A stretch of DNA of 64,000 nt from Pleurodeles waltl. Its lineage: Eukaryota > Chordata > Amphibia > Caudata > Salamandridae. The notes beneath the pieces were generated by a model that worked only from the letters and a program-made list of their open reading frames with translations, was not told where the DNA came from and did not search any database. The stretch lies in contig NC_090448.1 of assembly GCF_031143425.1 (NCBI RefSeq), positions 335,184,177-335,248,176 of the forward strand. The letters are read 5' to 3'. Numbering within the stretch: position 1 is the stretch's first letter; each line of letters begins with the position of its first letter. The position numbers and the translations under genes are program-made. Positions 11,040 to 21,503 of this stretch are shown here, in pieces.

Positions 11040-12123
11040 TCCACCTTTCCTAGCCAGGTCGATACATGATGTCATAACTGAAACAAAGAAAGAAGCAAGA
11101 CCATCTGGCATGCCTGGCTTTAGTACATTTCAAGCTTTTAAAGAAACTTGAATTGTTGTGATCTGACCAAACAGATGTTATATCATGAGCCCTCTAAATA
11201 GTATCTGAGATGTGTAAATGCTTCATTGATTGCTGGCAGTTCACATACAATGGTATCGTTTTCATCTGAAGCAGACAGAGTGCACAAGAATAAGCTACAG
11301 GTTGAATGTCTTAATTCTCTCCATGGTTCTGGGAAAAAATAGCTCTAATTGCAAAAGAGAATGCATTTGTCTCCAAAAAAAAGACAGTCTTAGTGTAGTT
11401 AGAACATCTTTGAATGGGTTTAGTGGTAAATACTGTCTTTAAAGTTTGGAATGCCTCTTCCTGTTCCTCTCTCCATCTGAAAGAATGATTCTTCTGTGTG
11501 AGTTGGGTTTTTGTGAGAACATTTTGCTAAGGTATCAATAAAAGCTGGCAAAGCCCAAGAAAATATATATTTGTTTCACAGTCTTAGGAGGAGGGGACAC
11601 AACCATGGCTTTGGCTTTGTCTGGATCCATTTGAATCTTTGATTTGATATTTTGAAGTCCAGAAAGGCAAGCTGATTAGTTAATATGCATTGCTCCAATT
11701 TCACATAAAGCTTGTGTTCTCTCAATCTCTGCAGGACTTCTCACAAGTGTTTGCAATATTTGTGACGGTTCTGGGAGAAATCGAATATATCGTCAATATA
11801 TATTACTAGAAATGTAACTACGATGTCTCTGAAAACATAATTTACACAATGTTGTAAAGTGGCAGGGGAGTTGGAGAGGCCAAATGGTATTACCAGGTAT
11901 TCGTAGTGGTCATCGTTGGCAATACAAGCTGTCTTCCACTCATCCCCCTCTAGAATATGAACCAAATTATAGGCTCATCGAAAGTCTGATTTGAAGAAGA
12001 CCTTGATTGCTTTCCTTTGGTCCAACAACAGTGAGATGAGAGGGACAGTCCCCTATTGCAGGTGGTGATTGGATTCAATTCCCTCTAATTAATGCATGGG
12101 TTATACTTGCCATTTGGTTTTGG
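11040..12123 (-). pseudogene. Ty3/gypsy copy 2: RT and RNase H segment
   Basis: On the minus strand this is the middle of a Ty3/gypsy pol. KPNGKYNPCIN (about 12115-12080) corresponds to RT block 1. The open frame 11965-11741 contains EWKTACI, HYEYLVIPFGLSNSPATLQH and the intact catalytic box YIDDIFDFS. RNase H remnants follow (SDTI, DHNNSSF, RHARWSCFF, MYRPG) down to about 11040. Stops are frequent. The RT is cut at 12123 by an inserted LTR and resumes at 14918. Confidence 0.85.
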
Positions 12124-14912
12124 TGTAGGAGGCTGACCTGGTTTGTGGTGGGTACCAAAGGTACTTCCACCTTATACCACCTCCAGCTACCTCTTATTAG
12201 TGAAATGTAGTCAGTGTCTAGAAGCCAGGCTCTCTAGGGATAGTGTGGATCAGTAGCCAAGGCCTAGCTAGGAGACATGCAAAGCTCATGCAACACCACT
12301 GTAGTCACACAGTACTCACGCACACATGAAAGCAAATACTCAATGTTACAAAAATAAAGGTACTTTATTTTGGTGACCCAAATGCCAAAAATATCTTATA
12401 GACTATACTCCCTTAGGGGGTAAGTAATATACACAGTATATACACTAGAATGCAGAAATAGCTGCAAAAACAGTTAGAAAACAGTACAAATATTGAAAAT
12501 TACAATAGTTAGAAATGGGCCTGGGGGAACACAAACCATATATTAAAAGAGTGGAATGCGAAAGTTGGTTTCCCACCTAGGCAATTGTAGTTTGTAGAGG
12601 GGTGCTGTGAGTATTAGTAAACACCAAAGGTAGGTAATAGAACCCACCCAAAGCCCAGGAAAGCAGGAGTAACTCACAGTAACTTTCCCAGAACACACAA
12701 GAACACAAGAAAGGATTATGCAAGAACTAGAAGAGACTGCAAAACATCAATAATGGATTCCTGGACCTGAAGACCTGTGGAAGAAGGGGACCAAGTCCAA
12801 TAAGCACTGAAGAGTCCAGGGAGAACAGGACTCCCTGCTAACCCGGATGAAGGTGCAAAAGAAGAACCACCAGTGAAGAACAACAGTCAGTACTGCACCC
12901 AAGAAGACAGATGTGGGTTCCTGGTTCGTGCAGATGATGTCCCACACTAGATGGATGATCGCAGTCTGGATTCTGGCAACAAACTCTGGCACACGCAAAG
13001 CTCGCGGTTACCCGAATATGGCGCTGCCCGGGACCAGGAGGGACCTGGTGGCCTCTACCCAGGAGGGGGAGGCAGAGGGGACTCTCAGCACTTCAGAGAG
13101 CCTTCAGAAGACCAGGCAGTGTGCACAGGAGTCCCACAGCACGGGGACAAGGAAGGTCCAAAAGGAGGCCCATGCAGCACTACACAAAGGGATCCCGTGC
13201 CGCCGGAGAACCATGCAGGAAGCTGTGCGTCGCAGGATGGGGAGCTGGGGCCGGAGCTGCACAGTGCAATAAGAACTTTGTGGAAGGATACCAACAAGCC
13301 TTGGCAACTACAAAAGATGCAGTGCACAGGGGTACTGTCTTATGTGGGGAGGCAAGCCCTTACCTCCACCAAAGTTGGACAGTTGGTCGTCTCGACCGTT
13401 GGGACCACTTCAGTCCACCACCTGTGTTGCTGATTCCACACACTTCCTCAGGAGAGGGGACCCAAACCACCAGTTGTCACTGCTGAGGGGTGCCTGCTGA
13501 AGCAGGGAAGTGACTCCTTCACTTCAAGGGAGATTCCTTTCTTCTTCTGGTGCAGGCAGACATCTGAGGATGCACGACATGGAAACAGTTGCTGGCAGGA
13601 GCTGAAGTTACAGTGTTGCAGAAGTCATATTTGCTTCGTTGTTTCAGTTTGTAGGGTTTCTGGAGGGTCCAGATGCAGTTCTGTCGGTAAGAAGGTGAAG
13701 TAAAGGATGCAGAGGATTTCTGCTGGAGTCTTGCAATCCAAATCTGAAGACCCACCCAAGAGAGAGACCCTAAATAGCCCTGAAAGGGGGATTGGTCAGG
13801 TACACAGGTAAGCACCTGCAGGGGAGGGCTCTGATATCACCCGCTGGCACTGGTCACTCAGATGCTCCCAGAGTGCCCTGCCAATTTGGAATCCAAGATG
13901 GCAAAACCCAGGGACACTCTGGAGGAGCTCTAAGCACCACTTCTGGGGTGTTGATGACAGGGGAGTGGTCACCCCCGTTCCTTTGTCCAGTTTCACGCCA
14001 GAGCAGGAAACGGGGGGTCCCTGAACCGGTGTAGACTGGATTATGCAAGGAGGGCACCATCTGTGCCCTTCAAAGCATTTCCAGAGGCTCTGGGAGGCTA
14101 CTCCTTTCAAGCCTGTAGCACCTATTTCCAAAGGGAGAGGGTGTAACACCCCTCTCCAAAAGGAAATCCCTTGTTCTGCCTTACTGGGCTCGAACTTTTC
14201 AAGAAGCAGGAGGGCAGAAACCTGTCTGTGAGGTGGCAGCAGCTGTGGCTGCCTGGAAAACCTTAGAAGGCTAAAATGGCAATACTGGTGGTCCCCTGAG
14301 GAGCTCCCAGAGTGCATGGAATCATACAACCAATGTTTGCAAAAGCCTTGGGGTATGATTCCAACATGTTTGATACTAAACATCGCCATATTCGAAGTTG
14401 CCATTGTGCACACGTAAAATGCCGTCCCGCACTCACGAAGTCCAGGAAAATGGTCCTGGACGATGTGGGGGGCACCTCTTCTAGTGCAGGGGTGCCCTCC
14501 CACACAGGTCCTCTGCACCTAGCCTTCAGGGTCGGAAGGCCTGACATATAGGTGACTGATATAAGTGACCTGGCGAAGTGTAAATGGCAGTGAAAGGGTG
14601 CATGCACCATTTTACACAGGCTGCAATGGCAGTTTGTAGAAACCTTTACATGGGCTTCCTATGGATGGCAAAAGAAATGCTACAGCCCATAGGGTTCCCC
14701 TGGAACCCCAATGCCCTGGGTATCTAAGGCCTATGTACTAGGGACTTATAACGAGTGAAAACCAGGTTACCAGTATGCAGTGACAAAATTTAGAGGAGAG
14801 AGAGCATAAGCACTGGGGTCCTGGTTACCAGGATCCCAGTGACACAGTCGAACACACTGACATCAGGCAGAAATTTGGGAGTAACATGCCAAAAAGAGGA
14901 TACTTTCCTACA
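12124..14912. mobile_element. Long solo LTR-like insertion (TGTAGGA...TCCTACA)
   Basis: A 2.79-kb block with TG...CA ends in a short inverted repeat (TGTAGGA at 12124, TCCTACA ending at 14912). It interrupts the RT of gypsy copy 2. The 5-bp flanks are TTTGG and TTTTG, a target duplication with one mismatch. A relative with the same ends is at 29868-32488. Internal open frames (12913-13486, 13796-14518) show no known domain and look like chance frames. I read it as a solo LTR or non-autonomous LTR element of a large salamander-type LTR family. Confidence 0.75.
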
Positions 14913-14917
14913 TTTTG

Positions 14918-15722
14918 AATTTTAAAAAAACTGGGACCCCTGCTGGAGGAATCAAGGGCTGAATGAACCTCTTGGTTATGTTCTCCTCCAGGTACTCCTT
15001 TTGTAATTAATCTACTGTGAAGAGTCTGAGACTCTAGCAGGAGTTCTGTGTCAAAATCATATTAATTTTGAGACAGCAAAGTATTTGTTCCTTTCTTGCT
15101 GATGACATCTATATACTCCTGATAGACAGGTGGTATCTGTATGTTTTCCATTGTCTCTTGCACAGGAAAACAGGTCAACGGTTATTTAATCTCCGTAGTA
15201 GGTCTTGGCCAACAATTCTAGCTACAATAATCAGAGCTCATCACAGTATACTCTTTTATCCAATTGATATCAGAGGTATGCGATCTTATCCAAATGGCAC
15301 CTAACACAATGGAAAACATAGGCAAATAGAAATCTAATGTAATGGATTCAACATGTGCATTTTCCATGGCCAGCAGCACGGCCTCCATTTCCCACTGTAC
15401 AGCTCCTGAAGACAAAGGAGTGATATCTTCCTCCAGTATTTTCTACTGGTACTTGTTGTTTCTAACAGAAATTTTCAGTCAATCAATGAGTCAATCAATT
15501 TAACAGACTGAAGATCTGCAATTAATGAAAGCTCTCTCCTGACTTGGCTCTTTCAGGATAGTAAGGCTGAGTCTCAGATGAAAATGTGATCTCTTTATAG
15601 CAAACTCTTTTTGATTGAAAAGGTTTGTCTGAGCTTCGCTCTTCGGTGATAGGCCAGTTATTTTCCCTGCAGTGATGGGAATATTTGTAAAAAATGCCCA
15701 CCATGCCTGCGGTACAAACATA
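14918..15722 (-). pseudogene. Ty3/gypsy copy 2: Gag zinc knuckle, protease, RT start
   Basis: Read right to left: a degenerate CCHC knuckle (LCLYRRHGGHFLQIF; second Cys and last Cys lost) at about 15722-15660; protease C-terminal sequence IVLGAIWIRSHTSDINW near 15320-15260; then the pre-RT segment VYQEYIDVISKKG and EYLEENITKRFIQPLIPP down to about 14930. This is the canonical gag-pro-RT order and continues into 12123 once the LTR insertion is removed. Multiple stops. Its right end abuts the Harbinger-type element, whose removal joins it to Gag sequence at 19179. Confidence 0.8.
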
Positions 15723-15984
15723 GGCCCTCATTTTGACATTGATGGTAAATCCCACTTACCGCCATGCCGACTACCGCCAACATACTGCCGCCGCCGCGGA
15801 TATCCACTAACCATATTATGACACACACATACCAATCCGTCACTATACAGCCACACACACAAGTCCGCCAGCCCAAAGGTCAGTGATAAACTGATGGCAT
15901 CAAACCCCACACCGTTACTCCAACAGAACTATGCCCACAACATTATGACCCACGAACCACATTCAATGGTGGTAAACCATTGGC

Positions 15985-16281
15985 AGTACATACAGCCACG
16001 CTCCAAATACACACACACTCACAAAACAACATCACATTGGACAATTCAAACACACACACCTGATACCCATACACACACCACACCTACACACCCACACCAC
16101 TATAAAACACACACCCACAACCCTTTACAAATACAAACCATTGGCATGAGACAGACACCACGACCACAGACAAGACCAAAGCCACACACCACCTACACCC
16201 ATACACCACCCATGCACCCCACATCACACACCCCTACACATCACCCTACACACCCTCACCAACACCACTCACACCACACTC
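15985..16281. repeat. CA-rich low-complexity tract
   Basis: Dense ACACAC/CACACC sequence inside the Harbinger-type element, just upstream of the Myb-like frame. Open frames across it translate to His/Thr/Pro-rich strings with no domain. Confidence 0.85.
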
Positions 16282-17073
16282 ATGGCACCACAACAACACC
16301 CCAGGTTCTCTGAGGAAGAGCTAAGGGTCATGGTGGGGGAAATCATCCGGGTAGAGCCACAGCTATTTGGATCACATATGCGGCAGTAATCCATTGCTAG
16401 GAAGATGGAGCTATGGCGGAGAATCGTGGACAGGGTCAACTGCCTCCTCTGTGGCCCCCTCCTCCTCATCGTCCACCTCCCCCCAGTAGCGCCTCCACTC
16501 ACACCTGCATGCACTACATCATCATCCACTACCACCATCACCAGCACACCCATCAGTACACACCTCTCACTGGCAGTCACTAGCCCCACATCCATGCACA
16601 CTTCCCCTGTGTCCTCTCCCACTGTGTCTGTGCCCCCTCCTCCCAAAGTACACAAACACAAGCATTCAGACACCCAGCAGCCATCCACCTCACAACAGCA
16701 TCCAGCCCATGCACCTGCATCCAAACACAGCAGACTGACACATCCGACCACCACTCCCTCTTCCTCCACTCCCAAACCATCTCCCTCTTCCCGCCCCAAT
16801 GTCCCTAAGAAGCTTTTCCTTGCCAACATTGACCTCTTCCCTAGCCCTCCCCCCGGTCGCTCATGTCAGGCCATGGTGGTCAAAACCCAGGCAAGCACCT
16901 CAGCCACCCAGTCCACGGGCACAGTAGTGTCCCCGGAAACTCCAGGTGGGAAAGGATCCTGGCCACCAGCCAGCCAGACGGAAATGGTGCCTGCCCCAAG
17001 TGCTTCAAGGATGGGCAAGGAGCCAGCCCCAGCTGCAGGAAGGAAGGGTAAGGAGCCACCCCCAGCTGCATGA
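16282..17073 (+). pseudogene. Myb/SANT-like domain protein, interrupted
   Basis: From ATG at 16282 the frame begins MAPQQHPRFSEEELRVMVGE and continues through PQLFG to a stop TAA at 16387-16389; the same frame then resumes SIARKMELWRRIVDRVN. The FSEEEL...V and W..I...VN pattern is that of Myb/SANT-like proteins carried by Harbinger elements. After VN the expected remainder of the DNA-binding domain (usually including a KRW.D.R-type helix) is replaced by Pro/Ser/Thr-rich sequence, suggesting an internal deletion. The frame ends in GRKGKEPAPAA repeats. It would have bound element ends; in this state it is not functional. Confidence 0.6.
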
Positions 17074-17200
17074 AGGAAGGGTAAGGAGCCAGCCCCAGCT
17101 GCAGGAAGGAAGGGCAAGGAGCCAGCCCCAGCTGCAGGAAGGAGGGGCAAGAAGCCAGCCCCAGCTGCAGGAAGGAAGGGCAAGGGGCCTGCAACAGCAG
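17013..17200 (+). repeat. 33-bp tandem repeat (11-residue unit)
   Basis: About six units of GGAAGGGCAAGGAGCCAGCC plus CCAGCTGCA, each encoding GRKGKEPAPAA in the plus frame used by the Myb-like protein. A TGA replaces AGG at one unit boundary (near 17071), ending that frame. Confidence 0.9.
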
Positions 17201-17259
17201 GCAGTAGAGACAAGGGGCCTGGTGCTGGGACTCAGTCGGAGCCACCACCACCAACGATG

Positions 17260-17690
17260 GGGATGCAGCCATCCGAGGCTGCAGGGGATGGGCTGGAGCA
17301 TCCCCCCACCACTACCAGCTCCACCAGCAGCACCACCACCAGCACTGCTACCTGCCCCAGTGGGCAGCTGTCCGAGGCTGCAGGGGATGGGCTGGAGCCT
17401 CCCCCCACCACTACCAGCTCCACCAGCAGCACCGCCACCAGCACTGCCACCAGCACCGCCACCAGCAGCTCCAGTGGGCAGCCATCCGAGGCTGCAGGGG
17501 ATGTGCTGGAGCCTCCCCCCACCACTACCAGCTCCACCAGCAGCACCGCCACCAGCGCCACCACCAGCAGCAGCAGCCCATGTGGGTTGCCGTCTGAGGC
17601 TGCAGGGGATGTGCTGGAGCTTCCCCCCGCCACTACCAGCTCCACCAGCAGCACCACCACTGCCACCACTGAACAGCCATCACCGCCGGC
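17260..17690 (+). repeat. About 100-115-bp tandem repeat with CCACCAGCA core
   Basis: Four imperfect units start at TCCGAGGCTGCAGGGGATG-type boxes at 17272, 17371, 17485 and 17593 (spacings 99, 114, 108). Length varies with the number of internal CACCAGCAC/CCACCAGC triplet-rich steps. All reading frames are open because of the composition, so open frames on both strands here are not evidence of genes. Confidence 0.85.
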
Positions 17691-17749
17691 GGACAGAGTG
17701 TAGTCCTGCATCCATGGGCTGTTTGTGCAGCCTGGCTCCTGCAAATCCT

Positions 17750-18360
17750 GTGGGTATGACACTGCGAGACTGTGACCTTGCACTCCCCAAGATGTGCATC
17801 CCAGGGCACGATGCCCCCTCCAGAACCAGTGGGTAAGACACCAACTAACCCCAGCCTCCCCAGATCAAGGGCACAGTGCACAATGCCCCCTCCAGAACCA
17901 ATCCCCTCACCCCATCCTCCACAGGATGAAGCTCATTGGGCACAATGCCCTCTCCAGAACCAGTAGAGAAACCATCCACTCACCCCATTCTCCCCAGGAT
18001 GAAGCTCACTGGGCACGATGCCCCCTCCAGAGCATGTGGGCAAGTCACCCACTTGAGAGACTGTGGCCTTGCACTCCGCAGGACTGAGCACAGGGCATGT
18101 TGCCCCGCTCCAGAGCATGTGGGCAAGTCACCCACTTGAGAGACTGTGGCCTTGCACTCCCCAGGACAGAGTATTGGGCAAGTTGCCCCCTCCAGAGCAT
18201 ATGGGCAAGTCACCCACTTGAGAGACTGTGGCCTTGCACTTCCCATGACCAAGCACAGGGCATGTTGTCTCCTCCAGAGCATGTGGGCAAGTCACCCAAT
18301 TAAGACTGTGGCCTTGCACTCCCCAGGACAGAGTGACAGGCATGTTGCACCCCCCAGGAC
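17750..18360. repeat. About 82-bp tandem repeat array
   Basis: The box AGCATGTGGGCAAGTCACCC occurs at 18031, 18114, 18196 (AGCATATGGG variant) and 18278, spacings 83, 82 and 82 bp. Each unit also has GACTGTGGCCTTGCACTCC and TTGCCCCCTCCAG. More diverged units extend left to about 17750 (GACTGTGACCTTGCACTCC, GATGCCCCCTCCAGAACC). It is a third unrelated repeat family within the same Harbinger-type element. Confidence 0.85.
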
Positions 18361-19178
18361 TAGTGGCGTTGTACCATCCTCCAGCTGAGGTGCCCCCGTT
18401 CCCCTTCCCCCTGAGGTGCCTGGCTATTTTCAACCTAATGCCCCTGCACTGTTTTCTCTCTGTTGCTGCAGGATTGATGTAGGGCCTTGGACTTTGAGAT
18501 GTGGCCCTGTGGTCTACGAACATTGAGGACTGGGCAGTGTCCCTTGTTTGTAAAATGTATATACTTTTTTATTTGGATGCACGTATTACTGCTATATTTA
18601 TCTTATTACACTCTTTTTACTCTATTGTAGTTGTCCTTGCATTATTCCTGAGGGGTACGGGGTCAATATGTTATGTTACTGCATCTGCTTGTGTGTATGG
18701 TGTTGGGGTGGGGGTGTTGCATGTGTTTGTCACTCTGTTTTCCCTCCCCCCTCCTCTGTGTGCTAGGCAACAGTACTCACCGTCGTCGTCTTCGCCGTCG
18801 CTGGTGTTCGTAGTGGAGCAGCACTAAGAAGAGCATGGGGAAGACATGCAACTCGGGCTCCATGGCGGCGTGGTTGTTCCCTGAGTCTTCACAGGTGAGT
18901 CGTTTCCCTTCTGTGCAGTGTTTCCACTAGGCTTTTGATGCCGTTGGTACCGCCCCGGAAAAGGTCTCATAACACAGTAGGTGGAACATTGTCTTCCGCC
19001 TGGCTGCAGGCGGTTACCGCCATGGTGCCTGTTGATTCCGCCTTGGCGGTCGGTGTGTTAAAGTGGTTGTCTGTCTGAGCTGTTTCCGCCGTGGTCATAA
19101 TTTCACAGTTATTAACGCCGGTCTGTTGGCGGTATTGCCACCACTTTATCACTGACTGCCAGGGTAGGAATGAGGGCC

Positions 19179-19330
19179 ATAACATCTCTTTCTTTTGTTC
19201 ATGCTCTTCAGTGCTGAAAGGTCTATATATCCAACCGATCCACTCAGACTCTTGACTGGTAATTTTTACATTTAACAATTCAGAAGAATTGAGCATGAAC
19301 CATCTTAGTGGAGGCATCTTCAGGCCTGTA
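19179..19330 (-). pseudogene. Ty3/gypsy copy 2: Gag segment right of Harbinger insert
   Basis: On the minus strand the frame from about 19317 reads MPPLRWFMLNSSELLN, then SQESEWIGWIYR and EEHEQKKEM, and continues without a shift into LCLYRRHGGHF at 15722 if the Harbinger-type element and one ATA are removed. The basic/acidic stretch before a zinc knuckle is typical of Ty3/gypsy Gag. Nothing Gag-like is seen further right. Confidence 0.75.
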
Positions 19331-20582
19331 ATGTCCTGTGCCCTAGACCTACATGCTAAGACAAAAGACGGCAGACACTTGTGTTAGGAGTAGGTAATTG
19401 GCCCAAAGCACATACCAAAAGCCCCTTTTATTAAAAGGTCAACTGACTGGTGACGACTGTGATGGATGGGTGTGAGGTGGGTGTTAGTGCAGCATCAAAG
19501 GAGGAGCCACATCATTACATGTCCAGCAGGATACTATATTTCTCCCAAAATCAAAACAAAAGGACAATGAGTCCAAGCTGTGGAAACAAAGTAACATAAA
19601 TTAGATACCATTGAGTACATAGGTCTCTAGATTCAATCAGCAGGACAGCAGTGAATGCATGGACTGATGCCACTGCCACAGTAGGACATATTTGCTCACC
19701 TTCATAATTTCACCTGCATGAGACAGGACATAAACACTGGTTCAAAGAACTCCAAGACCTTCTTGAAGCATACCGGCTGAAGTCATGCCCATGATATAGA
19801 GCTGGCCCACTCTGCTATGCTCAGAAGATTCATGGTTGGTGTAAAAATTTCAAAATGGGTGCATCATAAGCACTGTTGAAATCCATGTCAAAGCTTGACA
19901 AGTGGTGTTGCTTGACTCACTAAAGACAGTCTTGTGACAGTCGGCAACCTGTTGAAACCTCTGCTCTGAAGCCCCACTACCTCCTGGCATTCCTTGGTAG
20001 GGCTGTGTCAAGTCTATCTCTCACACTTGTGTAGGTCCCATGAATGGGCTGTCATGCAATTGTGAGTAGTCTGTGCTGGGGCTGTGCGTGTGACACAACT
20101 GGGCTGCTGCAAAACCACTGAGTAGCCACTGCCTATTCCCTCATGCAACCACAGGTGTAGATGGTTCATTGTCAAGATGTGCTCTCACCACTGGGATCAG
20201 GATGCAGGCAGGGTGAGCAGGTAGTTGCTGCCTGACTGATTCTTCAGATGGTCATTGGTGCTTCTTGCAGGTAGGTATAATGACAGTATTGGCCTCCACT
20301 CTGGTTGGTCGATGCTCCATGGGTGGTAGTGATAACGCACTAGACAGGGACAGGTGTGTTGGGGTTCCCAGCCATGTGGGAACATGTACAACAGGTGATG
20401 ATGGCTAATCCTGATGGCTACAGGCCTTCTTTCTTTAGTAATTGACAATTTGGAGTGGTGGTGGGCATGTGTGTATATCCTTTCTTTGTAGAGGCATCTG
20501 CATCCTCTGGATTCTCTTAGTTGATGAGCCACCAATTACTGTGTCTGGATGGTTATACTGGGAAGCGTGGAGCATAGACTCT
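19331..20582. other. Unassigned, possibly gypsy 5' LTR material
   Basis: No protein motif. It lies where the 5' LTR of gypsy copy 2 would be expected, and TTTTATTAAAAGG at about 19425-19438 would place AATAAA on the minus strand. No second LTR was found for comparison, so this is only positional inference. Confidence 0.3.
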
Positions 20583-21503
20583 GGGGCATATTTATATCTC
20601 CTTTGTGCTGACTTTGCGTCATTTTTGTTACACACATTTTGCGCAAAACGAACTCCATATTTATATTTTGACGTTAGACCAGCCTAACGTCAAAATATTG
20701 GAGTTTGCACCATTTTTCAGATGGGTGAACCTACCTTGCATCAATGAGATGAAAGATAGACCTTCCTATCTAAACAATTGTGCTAACCCCATAGCCCCAT
20801 ATTTATCCCCTGTGCTAAAATGATGCACAAGTAGGCAGAGGAGCTAAATAATGGTGCAAAGCTTGCTTTGCACCATTATTTAACGCCTGGGTCGGACCAG
20901 GCGTTAAGGGACCTGTGTACCCATTTCCATGGTTAAACATCATGGAATGGGTTCACAGGTGCCCTCCTCAAGCCCCAGGAAGACCCCCACCCACACCAAA
21001 GGGACACCAAAGGATGTGGGACCCCATCCCAGGTAAGTAGGGTAAGTATAGGTAAGTAATTTTCTTTTTTTTCAATTAAAGTGCCATCGGGGCCTAACTC
21101 GGGCCCCCTGCATGGCACAGGGTTCAGTGGCCATGCCCAGGGGACACAGGTCCCTGGTGCTGGCCATTGGGGTGGTGGGCATGACTCCATTCTTTTTTAA
21201 GACAGGAGTCATGTGGTATGGATGGTTTTGCACCAACAAATGATGCTAGGCTGGTTAGTCATCTTTTTTTACTCTAACCAGCCTAACGTCATTTTTTTAT
21301 ACAAAACCCCCTTCTTCCTTACCACCAGTCCCACCCGGCTAACGTCATTTTTTATTACGCTAGCCCACCCTTTGACCCGGCTTGCACCATTCCATAAATA
21401 TGGCGCCCAGCTGGTGCTCAGGCATGGCACAAGCCGGTGCCAAACGGTTTGGTGCAAAACTGCGTTAGTGCAGTTTTGCACCAAAAAAGTATAAATATGC
21501 CCC
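20583..21503. mobile_element. Hairpin-rich non-autonomous TIR element
   Basis: Ends are inverted: GGGGCATATTTATA at 20583 and TATAAATATGCCCC ending 21503. Inside are three hairpins: ATATTTTGACGTTAG/CTAACGTCAAAATAT at about 20669-20705; AATAATGGTGCAAAG/CTTTGCACCATTATT at about 20848-20881; and TAACGCCTGG/CCAGGCGTTA at about 20880-20906. The ends resemble those of the MITEs at 5531 and 61106 (CATATTTATACTTTTTT). Flanks are CTCTG and CTCAG, so the target duplication is unclear. No transposase. Confidence 0.75.

Larger units (their letters stand above)
15723..19178 (+). mobile_element. Harbinger-type TIR element with Myb/SANT-like frame
   Basis: A 3.46-kb element starting GGCCCTCATTTTGAC and ending ...AGGGTAGGAATGAGGGCC, so the terminal 10 bases (GGCCCTCATT) are inverted. 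It is flanked by ATA on both sides (15720-15722, 19179-19181). Excising it with one ATA restores the Gag frame of the host gypsy element across the site. The element encodes a Myb/SANT-like N-terminus, the DNA-binding partner typical of PIF/Harbinger, but I find no DDE transposase. The interior is dominated by three different tandem-repeat arrays. The Harbinger assignment is inference from the Myb-like frame and 3-bp duplication; the usual duplication is TWA, not ATA. Confidence 0.7.

Noticed and set aside
13796..14518. A 240-aa minus-strand open frame in the long LTR
   Set aside because: No domain, Cys/His-rich chance composition, several competing frames, and the block is bounded as an LTR insertion.
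16269..17836. Overlapping open frames up to 296 aa on both strands (Pro/Ser/Thr-rich, Gln-rich and Val-rich proteins)
   Set aside because: They arise from GC-rich tandem arrays that keep all frames open. Only the frame starting with the Myb/SANT-like motif has independent support.
17750..18360. Regularly spaced repeats resembling a CRISPR array
   Set aside because: The 82-bp units are contiguous and similar throughout, with no unique spacers or cas genes, and lie inside a eukaryotic TIR element.
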